Assembly (NCBI GenBank): GCA_030704615.1
Contig: CM060734.1
Coordinates: forward strand, 44,594,042-44,658,041
DNA: 64,000 nucleotides
Direction of reading: 5' to 3'
Origin: Takakia lepidozioides
Taxonomy: Eukaryota > Streptophyta > Takakiopsida > Takakiales > Takakiaceae
Made by a program: the position numbers and the translations under genes. Positions within the stretch are counted from its first letter, which is position 1. The number at the start of each line of letters is the position of its first letter. The notes under the pieces are model-generated. The model worked only from the letters and a program-made list of their open reading frames with translations. It had not been told where the DNA came from and ran no database searches. Below, one piece after another: positions 1 through 12,039 of the stretch.

Positions 1-283
1 CGTGATCTCCGTTCTTGCACTCATCCATCCTATCTCCAAGACGGAAGGCTCGGTCCGGGCCTGTCAACCCCGAGCCCGGCAATTTACACGGGGCAATGGT
101 AGACTGACCGGTATTAACCGGTAGACCGGTAGTCGTCTCTTTCCTTTGGCACACTTGCTATATCCAGGCTCAATCCAGCGCATGCTTGGTATGAGAACTT
201 ATTAGAAGGCTTGTGGAATCCAGGTCGGAAGCGATCCTTCTGGTTGTTAGAGTCTACCAAGGTCGTAAGTTCCAGGCGAAGAA
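1..283. other. Upstream region of the IF1-like gene
   Basis: There is no coding signal here. A short cluster of ACCGGT/GGTAGAC words lies at about 95-137. The promoter and 5' leader of the gene starting at 284 must lie here or be cut by the window edge; no clear TATA box is visible. Confidence 0.4.
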
Positions 284-2946
284 ATGGCGATGAGGATGAT
301 TGTCCGGAGGCTGGTGAATCCACAGGGATACGCATTGTCACGGCCTGGGATGCGCAGGGCATTGAGCGGCCAAATGTTTCAAGATGAGGAGAAGGGGAGG
401 GAGAATGCTTATATCAAGGTTTTCTCCTAGCCTCTCGAATCTTTCTTCCTGGTGTATGCGAGTTTGGTCTCGTTCGAGCTTTTCTTTTTCGTATCATTCT
501 TCTGCGAATCGTACTTAAACTTGTCTTTCCACGATTATGAATTGCATGCATCGAAAATTTAATCTACATCGGTTACATGATAAACAGTATGACACTCACA
601 TCAGTCTTGTGATGAGGTTCCATTTCCTGGCAAGTTGCATCTACATAGACATTGTGAACTTCGGAGTCAGATGTATGATTATCTATCTCTGTTTCTGCAA
701 AGAAGGATCACAGGCGAAAGCATCGGAATTAGTAGACTTGAGAGAGTGAGTTGAGGATGAGGTTCCATTTCCAGGAAAGTTGCCTCTCCATAGACATTGT
801 GAAGTTCAGAGTCAGATATATGATTATCTATCTCTGTATCTACAATGAAGGATCACAGGCGAAGGCATCGGAATTTGTAGACTTGAGAGAGTGAGTTGAG
901 GAGATGTCTGAACAGATCTGCAAAGGTCAACTCATGGAAAGAGAAGGCTCTTAGGGTGACAATGTTGATTTATGCCACTATCTTTTACCAATTACCTTAG
1001 GCAAGTTACGCGGATCGTGACCTGAGTATAGCCGTCCTTGGAGCCCCTTTGTATCTGGGGGCTTGACGGCCCGCGTCCAGACGTGTTGTGTGTACCAGTA
1101 AGGACTTCAATTTTATCAAATGAATCTCTAGAGAAGATTATGTCTAAGGAACTAACAACTCTTTCTGCAAATGGACCGCACGTTTTTTAGGGCGATGCTT
1201 CGATGGAAGTACTCAAAGATTGGATAGGCAACATCAGCACTTAAAATCTGATCTTAGTGTTATATTCATATGCAAAGTTTCTTAATATTCTGTGAGTGAT
1301 GCGGCAGTTGAGCAGATTATCTAGTAAATTAGAAGAAGTTCTTCAGCCCATCATTTAAGTCAGTAATTGCTGCATAATAGGAATTTTGGTCTGCATTGTG
1401 GTGACTAAGGGACCACAGAAGGGAGTAGTTGCCTTTGTATTGACAGTATACTATGGATTTTATACCACTGCTTTTGCTTCTGGTGATGTGAGAATGAAAC
1501 CCTTTTTCTGTGACCTGCATATCTGTTGTGTATCTGACTGCCACTTAGAACACCCCACATCTGGTTTTCTGGTGCGGACATGACAGGGAGGTATGGAGAA
1601 AGATTTGGATTGACGCAGTTTGAAGGTGCCTGAACCAGGCTTTTTGATATCATGAAATGACATGGACAGTACATGTTGTGGGAATGGCATGAGTACATTC
1701 TCTCTCTCTCGCTCTGTGTTTCGTCCTTTTTTGGTCTGTCACAGCAAATGAGGTTTTGTACAAATTGAGCATTGATTCATAACATGCTACTTTGTGTTGC
1801 AGAAAATGGAGCAGGAACAGCTTGAGAAGCATATCCAGAAGGTACAGGAGAATATAGTCCAATATTGAACTGTACATTGCCGGTCATGGACTCTCTGACC
1901 TTGATAGAATTTGGCTGCTAGCTCATGCTCACATCCATCGTTAATTGCTGAAGCTTTGAGTGGGGTTGCTGGAATATCATTGGAGCCATTTGTCTTGTGA
2001 GTAGATGTGGTTGGTTTGTTTTCTCATTGCTTCCTTTTCTGGTCATATGTGTAAAGATATTCCAGTTTAGGGTTTTCAGAATTACACATGGTATTTTGCC
2101 AACAATGGGGGTGACAATCATCCTGGTTCCTCATCCTAGATAAATAGCACATATACATGTGATCATCACTGCTATGTCTATCTACCTGAGTGCTTGTTAG
2201 AGGGAGGGGTCTTTTTGCATGGGAGTCGTTTCTCTGAGGTTTTGGGCTTTTCCTTGTTGATTGTGGATTTTACAACCAAAAGTACTTTAGTGTGATAGTA
2301 TGCACTATACGTTGGTCAGGCAGTGTGGAATGGCACCACACCATACTGCAAAGGGGGAAAACAACTGTGGGCTTTACTGCATGATTAGAATCTTGTACCA
2401 CTGATGTATGAAAGCAAATAAAGCCTTATATATGTAGAGATGAGTCTAAGTTGTCTGAAAACTTTGGCTGTCTTCAGAAAAGTAAGATGCTGTGACCTGT
2501 GTCACGTGACATTATCAAGCCCTAACGAATTTTGTGGATTCCATTACAGAAAGCTGTTTAGGATAGCTGTAGTCATTACTACTCCTAATGAATGGAGAAG
2601 GATTAAAGCCTGGATTAAAGCTCAGTTTGAGTGGGACCAGAGTTGTGGTTTGTTCCATATTTAAAGCGTATTAGCAGCACCAGGCTGTTTTCTCATGTCC
2701 ATTTTGTCACTGTGTTTGGATTACCACATGCAGGGATTGAGCTTAGAGGAAGCAAAAGCTGCACTTGCTGCTGAATCAACTGCTCCTCCGTCAACAACTG
2801 CCCCTCTAAAGACAGAAACGGGACCAAAGACCTCTACTGACAAGGAACAGAACTATGCTGTAATTGCCGGTCTTATCGGAGGAGTTGCTCTGGCATTCTG
2901 GTATTTCTCCAGCCCCTCTTCTTCCAAAAAGGAAGAGAAGGAGTAG
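284..2946 (+). CDS. Mitochondrial IF1-like small membrane protein (At2g27730-type), 3 exons
   Basis: Exons are 284-418, 1803-1841 and 2734-2946, all in phase 0 with GT-AG borders, giving 128 residues. Residues 1-30 are Arg-rich and free of acidic residues, as expected for a mitochondrial presequence; two alternative in-frame ATGs follow at 290 and 296. Next comes an acidic/helical stretch, ENAYIKKMEQEQLEKHIQK, that resembles the F1-ATPase inhibitor (IF1) core. An Ala/Thr/Pro linker leads to one membrane segment near residues 99-116 (YAVIAGLIGGVALAFWYF) and a charged KKEEKE tail. In Arabidopsis the matching small proteins are annotated as IF1-like and are found in mitochondrial membrane preparations; the resemblance is from memory of the family. 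IF1 binds F1-ATPase, but whether this membrane-anchored form does so is unknown. Intron 1 (419-1802) carries a tandem duplication. Confidence 0.8.
611..900. repeat. 145-bp tandem duplication in intron 1
   Basis: Two adjacent copies lie at 611-755 and 756-900. They are about 90% alike and both end in GAGAGAGTGAGTTGAG. The duplication lies wholly inside intron 1 of the IF1-like gene. A short ORF through copy 1 is not conserved in copy 2, so it is not coding. Confidence 0.9.
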
Positions 2947-3470
2947 GGTTTCCTACCATGCACAATATTTAGTGCATTGCCCGGGGAAGGAAGGAACTCT
3001 GGTGCTGTTGCTTGACAGAGAGTTACAGGTCAATCGAAATCATTTGGAAAGGTCTAGACTGAGACGTGTGGCCAGTAATTGTGGCAACCATGGTGTAATG
3101 AGTACATTTATATCTGTGTTTGTCTCTCTTTGCATCCCAATGGATGCTATTGGAGGCCCCAAAGAACTCTTTTTATGAATGGAAGTCCCCACCACTGGGC
3201 AAGGTTGTGGCCCCCTTCTGCTTCTCCTTCCTTTGTCTTTCTGCTCTGTCTAGACTAGTCAGCAAGTGTGTGGCAGAAGGCCGCCAGGTTACACTCTCCC
3301 ACAAATTTCTTAACAATAATGTAATTAAGATTGTTTACCTATATTCTTGGCTCAGGATTATCCAACCTGTCTCATCAGTCATTATCACCTACATATGCAA
3401 TTTCAAATCACTTAGCTCCAATGACACTGTAAAAGAAAACAAATGAATGAATGAATGCTTATTTTTTCCA
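2947..3470. other. 3' flank of IF1-like gene
   Basis: The 3' UTR and intergenic sequence. Overlapping short ORFs show no family resemblance. An (AATG)n microsatellite of about four units at 3442-3457 marks the left border of the LINE remnant. Confidence 0.5.
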
Positions 3471-4150
3471 AAAGGCAAGGCAGCGGCGTGAAACATCCCT
3501 TATCAGCTGTATAAAGGATTCCAATGGTCATGCTATTACTAGGCCCAAAGACATGTCATCTGCAGCTGCTGCCCATTTTGCTGCTCTCTTCTCCTCGCAG
3601 TCGGACGCAGTCAGACTCTCCCCTCTCTAAACTCTCCCCTCTCTGAAGAGTCACAGACAGAGGTGCTTTCCTCCTTCCCTCCTCTTCTTATGGCTGAAGA
3701 CCAGCAGACATTATCCAGCCCCTTTTCGAACATGGAGCTGCTTCAAGCGGTTGAGTCGAGTCCCCGAGTTCTTTGAAAACTCCAGGCTTGGACTGCTTGC
3801 CTGTGGAATTCTTCAAGGGGATGTGGGAGTGCATTGGTGAAGACTTCTTGAATATGGCTAATGATATCCTCCAAAAGGGCATCATGCCCTCACAGTTATC
3901 CCAAGGTGTGATCACTTTGATATACAAAAAAGACGTCCGTGAGAACCTCTCCAACTACATGCCTATCACCTTGTTACGTACAAGATTTTGGCTAAGGCAG
4001 TTGCTTTGAGATTGCAACCTCTTTTACCTAAGCTCATCAGACCACAACAATCAGGGTTCCTCAAGAATAGGATGATTTTAGAGAATATCCTACTCACCAA
4101 CAAGGCCATTCACACAGCTCATGAGGCAAACCAGCCTTTGGTGGTCTTCA
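3471..4150 (+). mobile_element. LINE ORF2 remnant, reverse-transcriptase N-terminal part
   Basis: Conceptual reading with stops and frameshifts gives the order of a plant non-LTR retrotransposon. A pre-RT stretch (RRETSLISCIKDSNGHA, about 3490-3540) is followed by KTPGLDCLPVEFFKGMW (3776 on), IMPSQLSQGVITLIYKK, a degraded NYxPITLL, and then LAKAVALRLQPLLPKLI and QQSGFLKNRMILENILL (to about 4110). The catalytic YADD region is missing because the copy is interrupted near 4150 by a minus-strand insertion. The zinc-binding end of what is probably the same element resumes near 5060. Dead copy. Confidence 0.88.
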
Positions 4151-4680
4151 ATCGCACAAGTCCCAGTGTTTGAAGTCGATAGATCAAGAGGCCGGGTGCA
4201 TCATCGTTAGTCGCCTTCCTGCAATCCATGATCTTTAGTTGAGTATCCATGGCATTGAAGCCCCACCAGCTAGACCTTGGATTACTTGTCAACCTCACCA
4301 TTGTTATGCCCACTACCTCTGTCCAAGGCATCGTGGACAACCAATCACCGATGGGAACCTCCTCAAGTGGCAATGTCAAGCATTCCATGTGCCACTTGAG
4401 CATTTGTCATACACCAACATGGTTGCGCCGCCACCAGCATGCCCACATAGCATGCAACGCAACCCTGCAGGTACCACTGCAAGGTTGAGATCTATCCTCC
4501 CATCCACATGTGGAAGGTGACATGGCTTATAATTGCGCACATAGTCCTTCCATACCATGCCATCTCGACCCTCAGAATCAATACTCCTTAGAATCATTGT
4601 GACATCCAAGGTCGTATGTGCTGTCTGCTCAGATATACATAGTCCCCAGGGTGGAAACACCGAATGCTTGGCCGATATCC
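4119..4680 (-). mobile_element. Transposable-element fragment coding a degenerate PHD finger
   Basis: On the minus strand, two frames joined by one frameshift near 4395 read as a PHD finger: CMLCGHAGGGATMLVYDKCS, then WHMECLTLPLEEVPIGDW. The C4HC3 pattern is recognisable, but one ligand is Tyr (LVYD where LVCD is usual) and the terminal CxxC after GDW is lost. The sequence sits between two halves of a LINE and has no gene structure, so I read it as a piece of a mobile element that carried a PHD finger and later decayed. The parent element type is not resolved. Confidence 0.6.
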
Positions 4681-4799
4681 CCCTCCACGTATACTAGCGT
4701 ACCTCAATGTGTCTCGATGGACGTATCAGGTGCAAGCTCAAAAGGTTCTAGCCCAACTTGAATGTTCCAGTACCCACACAGTAAGTAACTAGTTGACCC

Positions 4800-5060
4800 A
4801 GTTTTTATTTTTTATTTTATTTTGGTGAACCGGGAGCTGAGGCCCTGGTTCATTTATTAGAATTATTGGAGGGGAAAAAATTAAAACCCTCGATATCGCC
4901 ATAAGGCACACACACCGTAGTCAATGAAGGGGAGATCGTGCCTACTCATGTAGAGTGTAAACGAACTAGCAAGGCCTTGGCCTTTAAATTTTACTTATGC
5001 CATTCTATGAGTACTGCCGATTAAGGATCATGTGAATCTCGCCGAATCTGGAGTGATGCA
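4800..5060. repeat. Dispersed GAACCGG...GGGGAAAAAATTAAA module, copy 1
   Basis: A T-rich stretch is followed by GAACCGGGAGCTGAGGCCCT and then GGAGGGGAAAAAATTAAAA. The same order of words occurs at 52975-53100. It is probably a conserved non-coding part of a retroelement. Confidence 0.55.
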
Positions 5061-5880
5061 ATGAGACGTTGTCTCCTGTTCACTACCCTTGTGTTTTGTA
5101 CTCAACGAAAGCTAAGCTTGGAGGCTTTAGAAGACTGCTTGATGTGCTTCCAATTTCAAACCTCCGACGATGCTGTGAACGGTGCCCCTGATGTCTTAAC
5201 GACGCCCTCCTCTGTAAATGCTGCTGATTTGCAGTTATGGAAACCTTGGAGCATTGCCTTATGCATTGTCAAGCTCCATCTATTATCTGGCCAATGGTGA
5301 AGGCCTTCTATAGGCGCTGGAATCATGCTAATCTATCGCAGGTTCACACTACGACCAGGGCTCAAAAACTAGGGCTCTGCCATGCCCTGTATTCGACACT
5401 CTCAGAAGCTCAACCTTGTGGCACTTATGGAGAGCCAGATGTAATAGAACGTTCTTAGCTAGAACTCTCCTCACACTCATTTATTAGGACCTGCAAATTG
5501 AGGCTAGGAAGGCGTGGAAAAAATTGTGTGCAAATGTTGCGAGAGCTCCACGACAGGCAGACATAGGTCTGCTCCATGCCACCTTTACCTCGACTTGGGG
5601 GGTGGGAAGGCATCCTATGCTACAGCGCAAACTTGGACAGCTGTGATTGGAACATCTTACCCCCGCAAGCTAGCCACTCCCCCACTTTCAATACCTTGTT
5701 AGCTACTTGCCACAGAAATTAGTTGGGTTGGGTACAATGGCTCATGAAGTTCTTTCCTATTGCTATTGTTTTCCCTATGCGAAGGGTAATGAGTTGTCAG
5801 CTTGAGTTGTCCGCCCCTGTTTATGTTTTAAAGCTTGTCATGCTGTAATTTGAAAGAAATACAAAACTCTCATAGGAGTG
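5061..5880 (+). mobile_element. LINE remnant, C-terminal zinc-binding region and 3' end
   Basis: The frame at 5237-5458 gives METLEHCLMHCQAPSIIW, the zf-RVT type C-x4-H-x-C signature found after the RT domain of plant LINEs. The following frames (to about 5800) are degenerate, and the fragment fades into AT-rich sequence ending CAAAACTCTCATAGG. Same orientation as the RT part at 3471-4150. Frameshifts and stops make it non-functional. Confidence 0.75.
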
Positions 5881-6468
5881 CATTTTTTAGTGGCCTTTTA
5901 GCAGTTATTTCCTCTTTGTTATGTTGTTGCTTATCTAAGGTTATGCATTGATATGCAAGATCTTGTCAGATATCTTGTCAGATACTTTTACCGCCCAATA
6001 TGCTTGCCAGTCGATGAAGTCTAGCAACTAAAATATTGCATGATCCAAATGCCCTTGGGGTATGGAATCTGTAGTCATGTAAAATACAAGTTGCAAGACT
6101 TTTCCTAATATATATGTCCAATCATACATGAGTTTTGAGTGTGCAATTTCTAGAGTCATTTGGCATTGGAATCTGTAATGTTATTCCTAATCTCTAATTT
6201 CAGTGTACAATACTACTTTTGACCTCATCCATCTACGGTTACTAATCAACATTGGGCATTCTCGACCTACTTTCACTGGACCTTAAAATTCATTTCCTTT
6301 CCATTCCTTCACTTCCTCAACAGAGCCTTCCGCTTCGTACACAATCACTGGACACACTCTTTTCAACCTTTCCTTCTTTCTATTTCTAACGATGAGTAAC
6401 TCATCAGTTACAATGGCCTGCAAAGGTAGAAAGCCCATCCAGTACATCTGAGTCTGAATGGAGCAGAA
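5881..6468. other. Intergenic, 3' side of CHIP gene
   Basis: AT-rich with no coding signal. It holds the likely 3' UTR and polyadenylation region of the minus-strand CHIP gene immediately to the right. Confidence 0.4.
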
Positions 6469-9400
6469 CTAAGATGCTTTGTAAGCCCAACCATTGTCGA
6501 AAAGGAACGATTGCACTGCCTCCTTCAGGGCCAAATTGGGCACCACTTGTTCCGGATACAATGTTGCCCGTGTTAATGGGTCAAATTTACCTACCTGAAA
6601 CAGCCCACCAAAACGAATTTGCATTGAAATGACTTAGTGACTGAAGCTTGAAATGCGACTGCTCTTGCTCTTTTCAGAGCTCTTGAATCTACTAGTAGGC
6701 CCTTTCCCTCTAATTTGCCCATTTGGGTGTCTGGTAATTGGGCTACTCTCTCTGTGCTGGGGTCAGCTTCATGCTTCTACGACATGTCAATATCCACCTT
6801 CTGCCCAACTAGTCAGAGCTCATGGAAATACCCCAATAGGAAAATCAAGTTCATGGACTTCAGTTCACACCCAAGCACAGTGTAATGAATATCCTCCCTC
6901 AAAAGGAAACCAATGCCTTACAGGCAGAAGCTCCTGTCAAAGCTTAGCCAGGTACTTGTCTGCAGGCCAGCTGACAAACAGACAGCCTCAAACATATGCA
7001 AACATTTGGCCTCACCTTGCGAAGATGCTCATAGAGTGCAGCCCTCTCATATGTGACACCACTTGGGGTGATAACAGGGTCTCGAAAGATGTCCATAGTT
7101 ATTTTGCAGCACAGGTGATCAGGTATCTGTCAAGAGTATGACAACCATCATCAGAAAGTGCCCCACCCTCAGCAGCTCTTGCTGACCATGACAGGCCGAC
7201 ATAACAAATACCTTTCAGGGCTGAGCAAAGCTCCCCTATTGGCCTGCGGGTACTGGAGCTCTCTCACACAGTGGAGGTACAGCTAGGCATCAATAAACCC
7301 CAAAAAGTATGTTGTAGTTGTTGGAAAGCAAGCTAGTACCAACCACAAGTATTTACATCACAAAACATAAAGATTGTTCAAGGAGACATCCAGACACATC
7401 TCAGCATCCACTTCACTCTTAACTGAGTATTTTCTTGAACAGAAAGTTCACAACACAAACTAAGCACAACTTATTTTGGTGCAAGCTATAAGCTGGAAAA
7501 AAATTTAGACCCACTAAGTCCTCTCTTCATGTGTCTGTTGTGAGAGCGATTGGGGATGCATTGTCTCAGGGCCTTCAATGAAGTTCGGTTTGTTACAAGG
7601 AACTAGAGAGAACCCACCTCAGCTGGCCTGTCAGGCGCACTGGCCTTATCAAATACTTCAGAGAGAGTCTGAAACCGCTCCTGGTGCGACTCACTTAGCT
7701 TAGAGAGTTCATCAACTCGCCGCTGGTCAGCTGACACATAAGCTTGGCTCTGCATTGAGGTTTTGCTAGCAGCCTCAGACGCAGCACTACCAATTTCCTC
7801 ATTCTCATCAATGTAAATTACACTGTCCGCACCCTGCCTTTGCTCTTGCCTGGCTGTTGCAGCCGCATGTTTTACCTCCCTCACCCTTTTCTCATATTCT
7901 TGTCTAAGAAGCCGCTCAAGGAACACTCTAATAAACACAACCCCACAGCACAGTACTTCAGAGGACACAAAAGAATAAAATAACACCACATCATAATTTT
8001 CAACTTCAAATTATCATAATATTCATGCAAAGCTGACAACAAGGGTACTAAGTATGTTATTCCTGAAAGCTGGAATACAGAGAGTTAGCACTTCAGTTCC
8101 ACAACAAACTCAGAATAAGAAATGGGGACAGAAGGGCACTATATAGCATCGACTATGAGGTGGGCTTCTCTTTACATATAAGTTCAGCTTGGAAAGGGAC
8201 AGGCTCACAGTAACTGGTATGCAGGGTCAAAATGCAACCCCACCACACTTCAGACTTGATTTACACCCATGAGCCTGTGCACATGATTTAACTGTACATG
8301 GCCAGTAGGTCAGGGCCGTGGAAGCTTGTATGTCAGCAAAAGCACAGAATTCTAACCGAAGTAAGATGTACAAGATTTAAACACACTTCAATTCGCGTTG
8401 TTGGCGCTGCCGGACAGTGGCACCTTGCTCCCACTCAGTGTAGCGAGCTTTAGCCAGCTCCTGCCATATCTCCTCAACCATGTAATTCCCTGGCTTCCCC
8501 CCCCTTCCAAGTTCCAATGCCTGCATCCATCATATATGAAACATGACATGTATGTGAGTCACAGGCTCACATTTTCATTCTAGACTTAATCCCCTCAGAT
8601 GACCTACATATACTCTTCCAGTTCAACTTTGGCCAAGCCCTACCTCTAGAAAGCACTCTGCCGGCCTATGTCAGTGTCAGATAAAATGACCATGTTCATT
8701 TCCTCAAATGCAACGGAATCGCCACGAGAGTGAGGCAAAAAAAACCTTTTCCAGCTGCTTCACAGCTTGGCCATACTCCTTGCTTTGTAATAATGCCAAC
8801 CCCAACATGTAGTGTGCCTGAAACCATCATTTCCACGACCACGATTTCTCAATACTCCAAAGCATAAACCCGGGATCGTCCAATCAAACCAAACAATCTG
8901 TCTACTGATGGTAGTCCACCACCCAGACACGTGCTAAGTAGAGGGGTGGCAGGATCACCAGTGGAAGATGTCACTATAGTAACTTACCTTGGAAACAAGC
9001 ATCACCATCCCCTGCACAGTAAGGCTTGCAGGATAGATAGCCCTCAACTTTCCATTACAATGGTCCTCAGTAGGCTGAGCAATGAAAAAAAACCCTCATG
9101 GCATGAATCATAAAAACAATATCCTCGGTGACCTTACATGCCTAGGACAAATTACAACAAGAGTGATGGTGAGGTTAGCAACCTCACATTGAAATTTCTC
9201 TCTCCACAGGGTCTCACTAACTTAAACATCTCGTTTTCTTCGCCAAGCCTCACATGGCTCTCCCTTGTCTTGACTGAAGAATTTCATGCTAATTGGCTAC
9301 ACCTCATCTTCATCAGACCATGGGGAAGGAGGAGATATTTGGGAATTCCATAAGGAAAACCACCTAACCTTGACAGAATTGTTGTCCAGCTCTAAGGCTC

Positions 9401-11107
9401 TCCTACAATCAGCCTCAACACGCTCCCAATCACTGCACAAACCAAGAACCCTGTTATTTCCTCTTGAATCCACCTTCCTCCCAGTAATGAGGATAAGTAA
9501 AAGTACGAATTTAAGCCGAATAGTACTTAACGAGCTTGGAGCATTTGAATAAAAGCTGAAGTAACTATTTGCCAGCATTAGATGCTCTAATACAATCAGC
9601 AATCGATGCCTAAATGATCGTATAAAAATAAATAGGAAATGAGAGTCCACTTTCAACGATGAAGCCAAAGGCAAACAAGCCATAAGTTGATGTTTGTCCA
9701 GGTGCTGACCTAGTAAACCCTTTCGCAGCTCAGGGCACTTCGTGCATGTAAACCTAGTTCTTGCAGGCTCTAATCAAATCTAGTCGAGAATCTCAAGGTC
9801 AAGCCAAGACTCTACATTGGTTGGTCCTTTCCCACATGCTTCTTGATAGTATTAACAGCTCAATTTTTTGTACTCTAAATTTAACCAAGGCTATCTAATA
9901 AAAAAATTCAAGACACCATAGCTGGGCTCCAACTTGATTGGAACTGTTTACTGTAGCGAATTAACTTCACTTCTCAAACCCCAACTTATTGAAGGAACCT
10001 AGAATGCAACACCAACTGCCTGCACTGAAGACCAGTTAATAACCATCCATGGACAAAGAGTCATGGAGGAGAGAGGACAGAAAGATCAAGGGTACAGGAG
10101 CTGACTTGCGCTTACGATGACAAAGTGCGCGATTGGTCCAGAACACCGGCACATCTGGACAAAGAGTTATTGCCTGCCAAAAAACGCATCTTGTACTTAG
10201 CTGAGAGAAAGATATGATGCTGACCGAAGCCAGCGTAAAGGAGAGCCTCTTCCCCTTGCGGCTGCTAGCCCCTTTCAGAAGTGAGCTATACCTAGTCATA
10301 TCCCTGTCCAAGTAAACTTCCGCTTGCCGGAAACAACTTTGAAGCTATCTCTCAAGCCTTGAGGGCACGAAAAATGTGATCTGCCACTAAAATATACCTG
10401 AGGCTAATATGATCAGAACACATGGGCTCACTGTGTCCTGGACTTCCTTTGGCAACGAAATCTTGACAGGAACTTGAATTAACTTAAACAATATAGAGAG
10501 ACAGAGGGTTGATACATGGGTATTGACTTTCTATACGAACTGCTTCAATCCCAGCTACTGCCCGAAGGAATAAAACCTCATTGCATCATCAATGAATAGA
10601 GCACCTAAATTGCATTAATTTAATAAACCCAACTAGCGGGCACCTGTTCGCAAAATCTAACCAGGGAACAAGTCCCTGGTAGGGCCTGCCAAGATTAACG
10701 CTGTTCACTCCTGCTAATAAATCCTGGGGATATGAAGCTGCAGAAACCCCTAAGGAGAAACTATTGAGATTGTTGAGACCCAAGAGGAAAATAATTGTCG
10801 ATCACTGACGGTGCCCTCGAGTAAAAGACGCTGAAATTTCCATCTGAATAAATGGTTCCATATTTGGGAAGACTCCAACAGTAGTTCAGGACAGCTTGAA
10901 CGCACGTGAAATGATGTTAAAGCATAACAAGAGACTACTTCTTACAAGATATTCCAACTAACAATCAAGCCTGGGTCTGAAAAATGTGAAGACAACCTCA
11001 GTGTAAGCTTCAATGGCTGCCGACAACCGCTCCTTCTTAAAGTAAAGGTTTCCCTGGTCCTTCAACAGCTCCGCCTGCTTCTCGGTGGTCGCCACCTCTC
11101 TCGCCAT
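6469..11107 (-). CDS. CHIP: CHIP-type TPR/U-box E3 ubiquitin ligase, 8 exons, with one apparent frameshift
   Basis: Minus-strand exons: 10997-11107, 10106-10173, 9369-9432, 8746-8817, 8387-8519, 7618-7927, 7016-7126, 6469-6594, giving about 331 residues. The N-terminal half is three TPR units (for example AELLKDQGNLYFKKERLSAA, VPVFWTNRALCHRKR, AHYMLGLALLQSKEYGQAVK) that in this family hold the C-termini of Hsp70/Hsp90. A charged helical linker (exon 6) is longer than in Arabidopsis CHIP (278 residues) and includes an IYIDENEE insert. The U-box occupies residues 254-325 (IPDHLCCKITMDIFRDPVIT). The family ubiquitinates chaperone-bound clients in the cytosol. Exon 5 has a run of seven G (minus strand, 8497-8503) where both flanking intron phase and protein alignment require eight. 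As written the frame breaks; an assembly error is more likely than a real lesion. Confidence 0.9.
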
Positions 11108-11110
11108 CTC

Positions 11111-11111
<1 letters not shown>

Positions 11112-11149
<38 letters not shown>

Positions 11150-11150
11150 G
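11112..11150 (-). promoter_or_regulatory. (GA)n tract in the 5' leader of CHIP
   Basis: An uninterrupted CT repeat on the plus strand (about 11114-11149) reads as (GA)n on the CHIP coding strand and ends just upstream of the ATG at 11107. In plants, GA repeats in leaders are bound by BBR/BPC proteins; a role here is inferred only. Confidence 0.6.
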
Positions 11151-12030
11151 AGTGTTTTTTGGCCGATGTCAAATCTCCTTCTCAAAATCTTGGCTGCCCA
11201 CAATGAATCGCAGGAAAGTTTCTTCCACTCAATGGAAATCTGGATGGCTGCTATAGAACATGAACAACGTCAGAAACACACTCATACCCAACAGTTTGGA
11301 CATCGTGCCTACTCTCACCATCCATGTACGATCCCATAAGACTCACTACATGTGTGCAGATTGCATCCGCTACGCATCCTCGTGCCAATTGCCTGGTGAT
11401 TACCGACACCAAGCGAGAATTTTCCTGCGTCCTAGGACTCTTCCATCCCGTCAAGACACGCACAACCCTAGACGACACCGACCAGGCCAGTCACCTTGCG
11501 CTGCCAATTCCACGCCCAAATGCCAATGCTCTCTCCTTTAATGCCACCGATTCTTGTCAAAGCCACAGATCAAATCCCATGTTGCCGCCCACGAAGCTAC
11601 TGCAACGCTTCATCTCCGACAGGACCCACCACTCCATATTCAAGAAAATTCTCGAACCACATGTGAACATGTCCTCAATGCATTCCAAGTTCCCATGCAA
11701 CACCCACATCCATAGATACCGACTACACGTGCCTACCCTTTGTGCGGGACCACACTTCTTATTGCCATGAAACATTGATGTCTTCATCGTTGTGTTTACT
11801 GGCACGCTCGATGCCTCCCGTCATAGCCCGTGTAGGTAGTAGATGTTTGTTTTCGGTGTTTGCAGAATTCCAAAACCCAGATCTATGGGGCTTTGCATGT
11901 CCGCCTGGCGAACACATTATCAGTATGGGTTTTCCACGAGCGTTGACAAAGGTCTCAGCCACGAGTTTTCTTCCCGGAGTCAAGACAAATATTTGATGGC
12001 TGATTAACAGCAGATTGCGAAAGGAATAGT
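11151..12030. other. Intergenic region between CHIP and the LINE copy
   Basis: Overlapping ORFs on both strands (up to 148 codons at 11324-11770) have no recognisable domain and unbiased composition. No gene is called. Confidence 0.4.
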
Positions 12031-12039
12031 TACTGCTCG

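Noticed and set aside
1386-1583. 65-codon plus-strand ORF within the IF1-like gene
   Set aside because: Falls inside intron 1; the true second exon is 1803-1841, with correct phase and KMEQEQLEKH sequence.
6653-7141. 162-codon plus-strand ORF
   Set aside because: Antisense to the U-box exon of CHIP (7016-7126) and flanking introns; no domain of its own.
11324-11770. 148-codon plus-strand ORF
   Set aside because: No recognisable motif, overlapped by equally long ORFs on the other strand, and no plausible splice partners.
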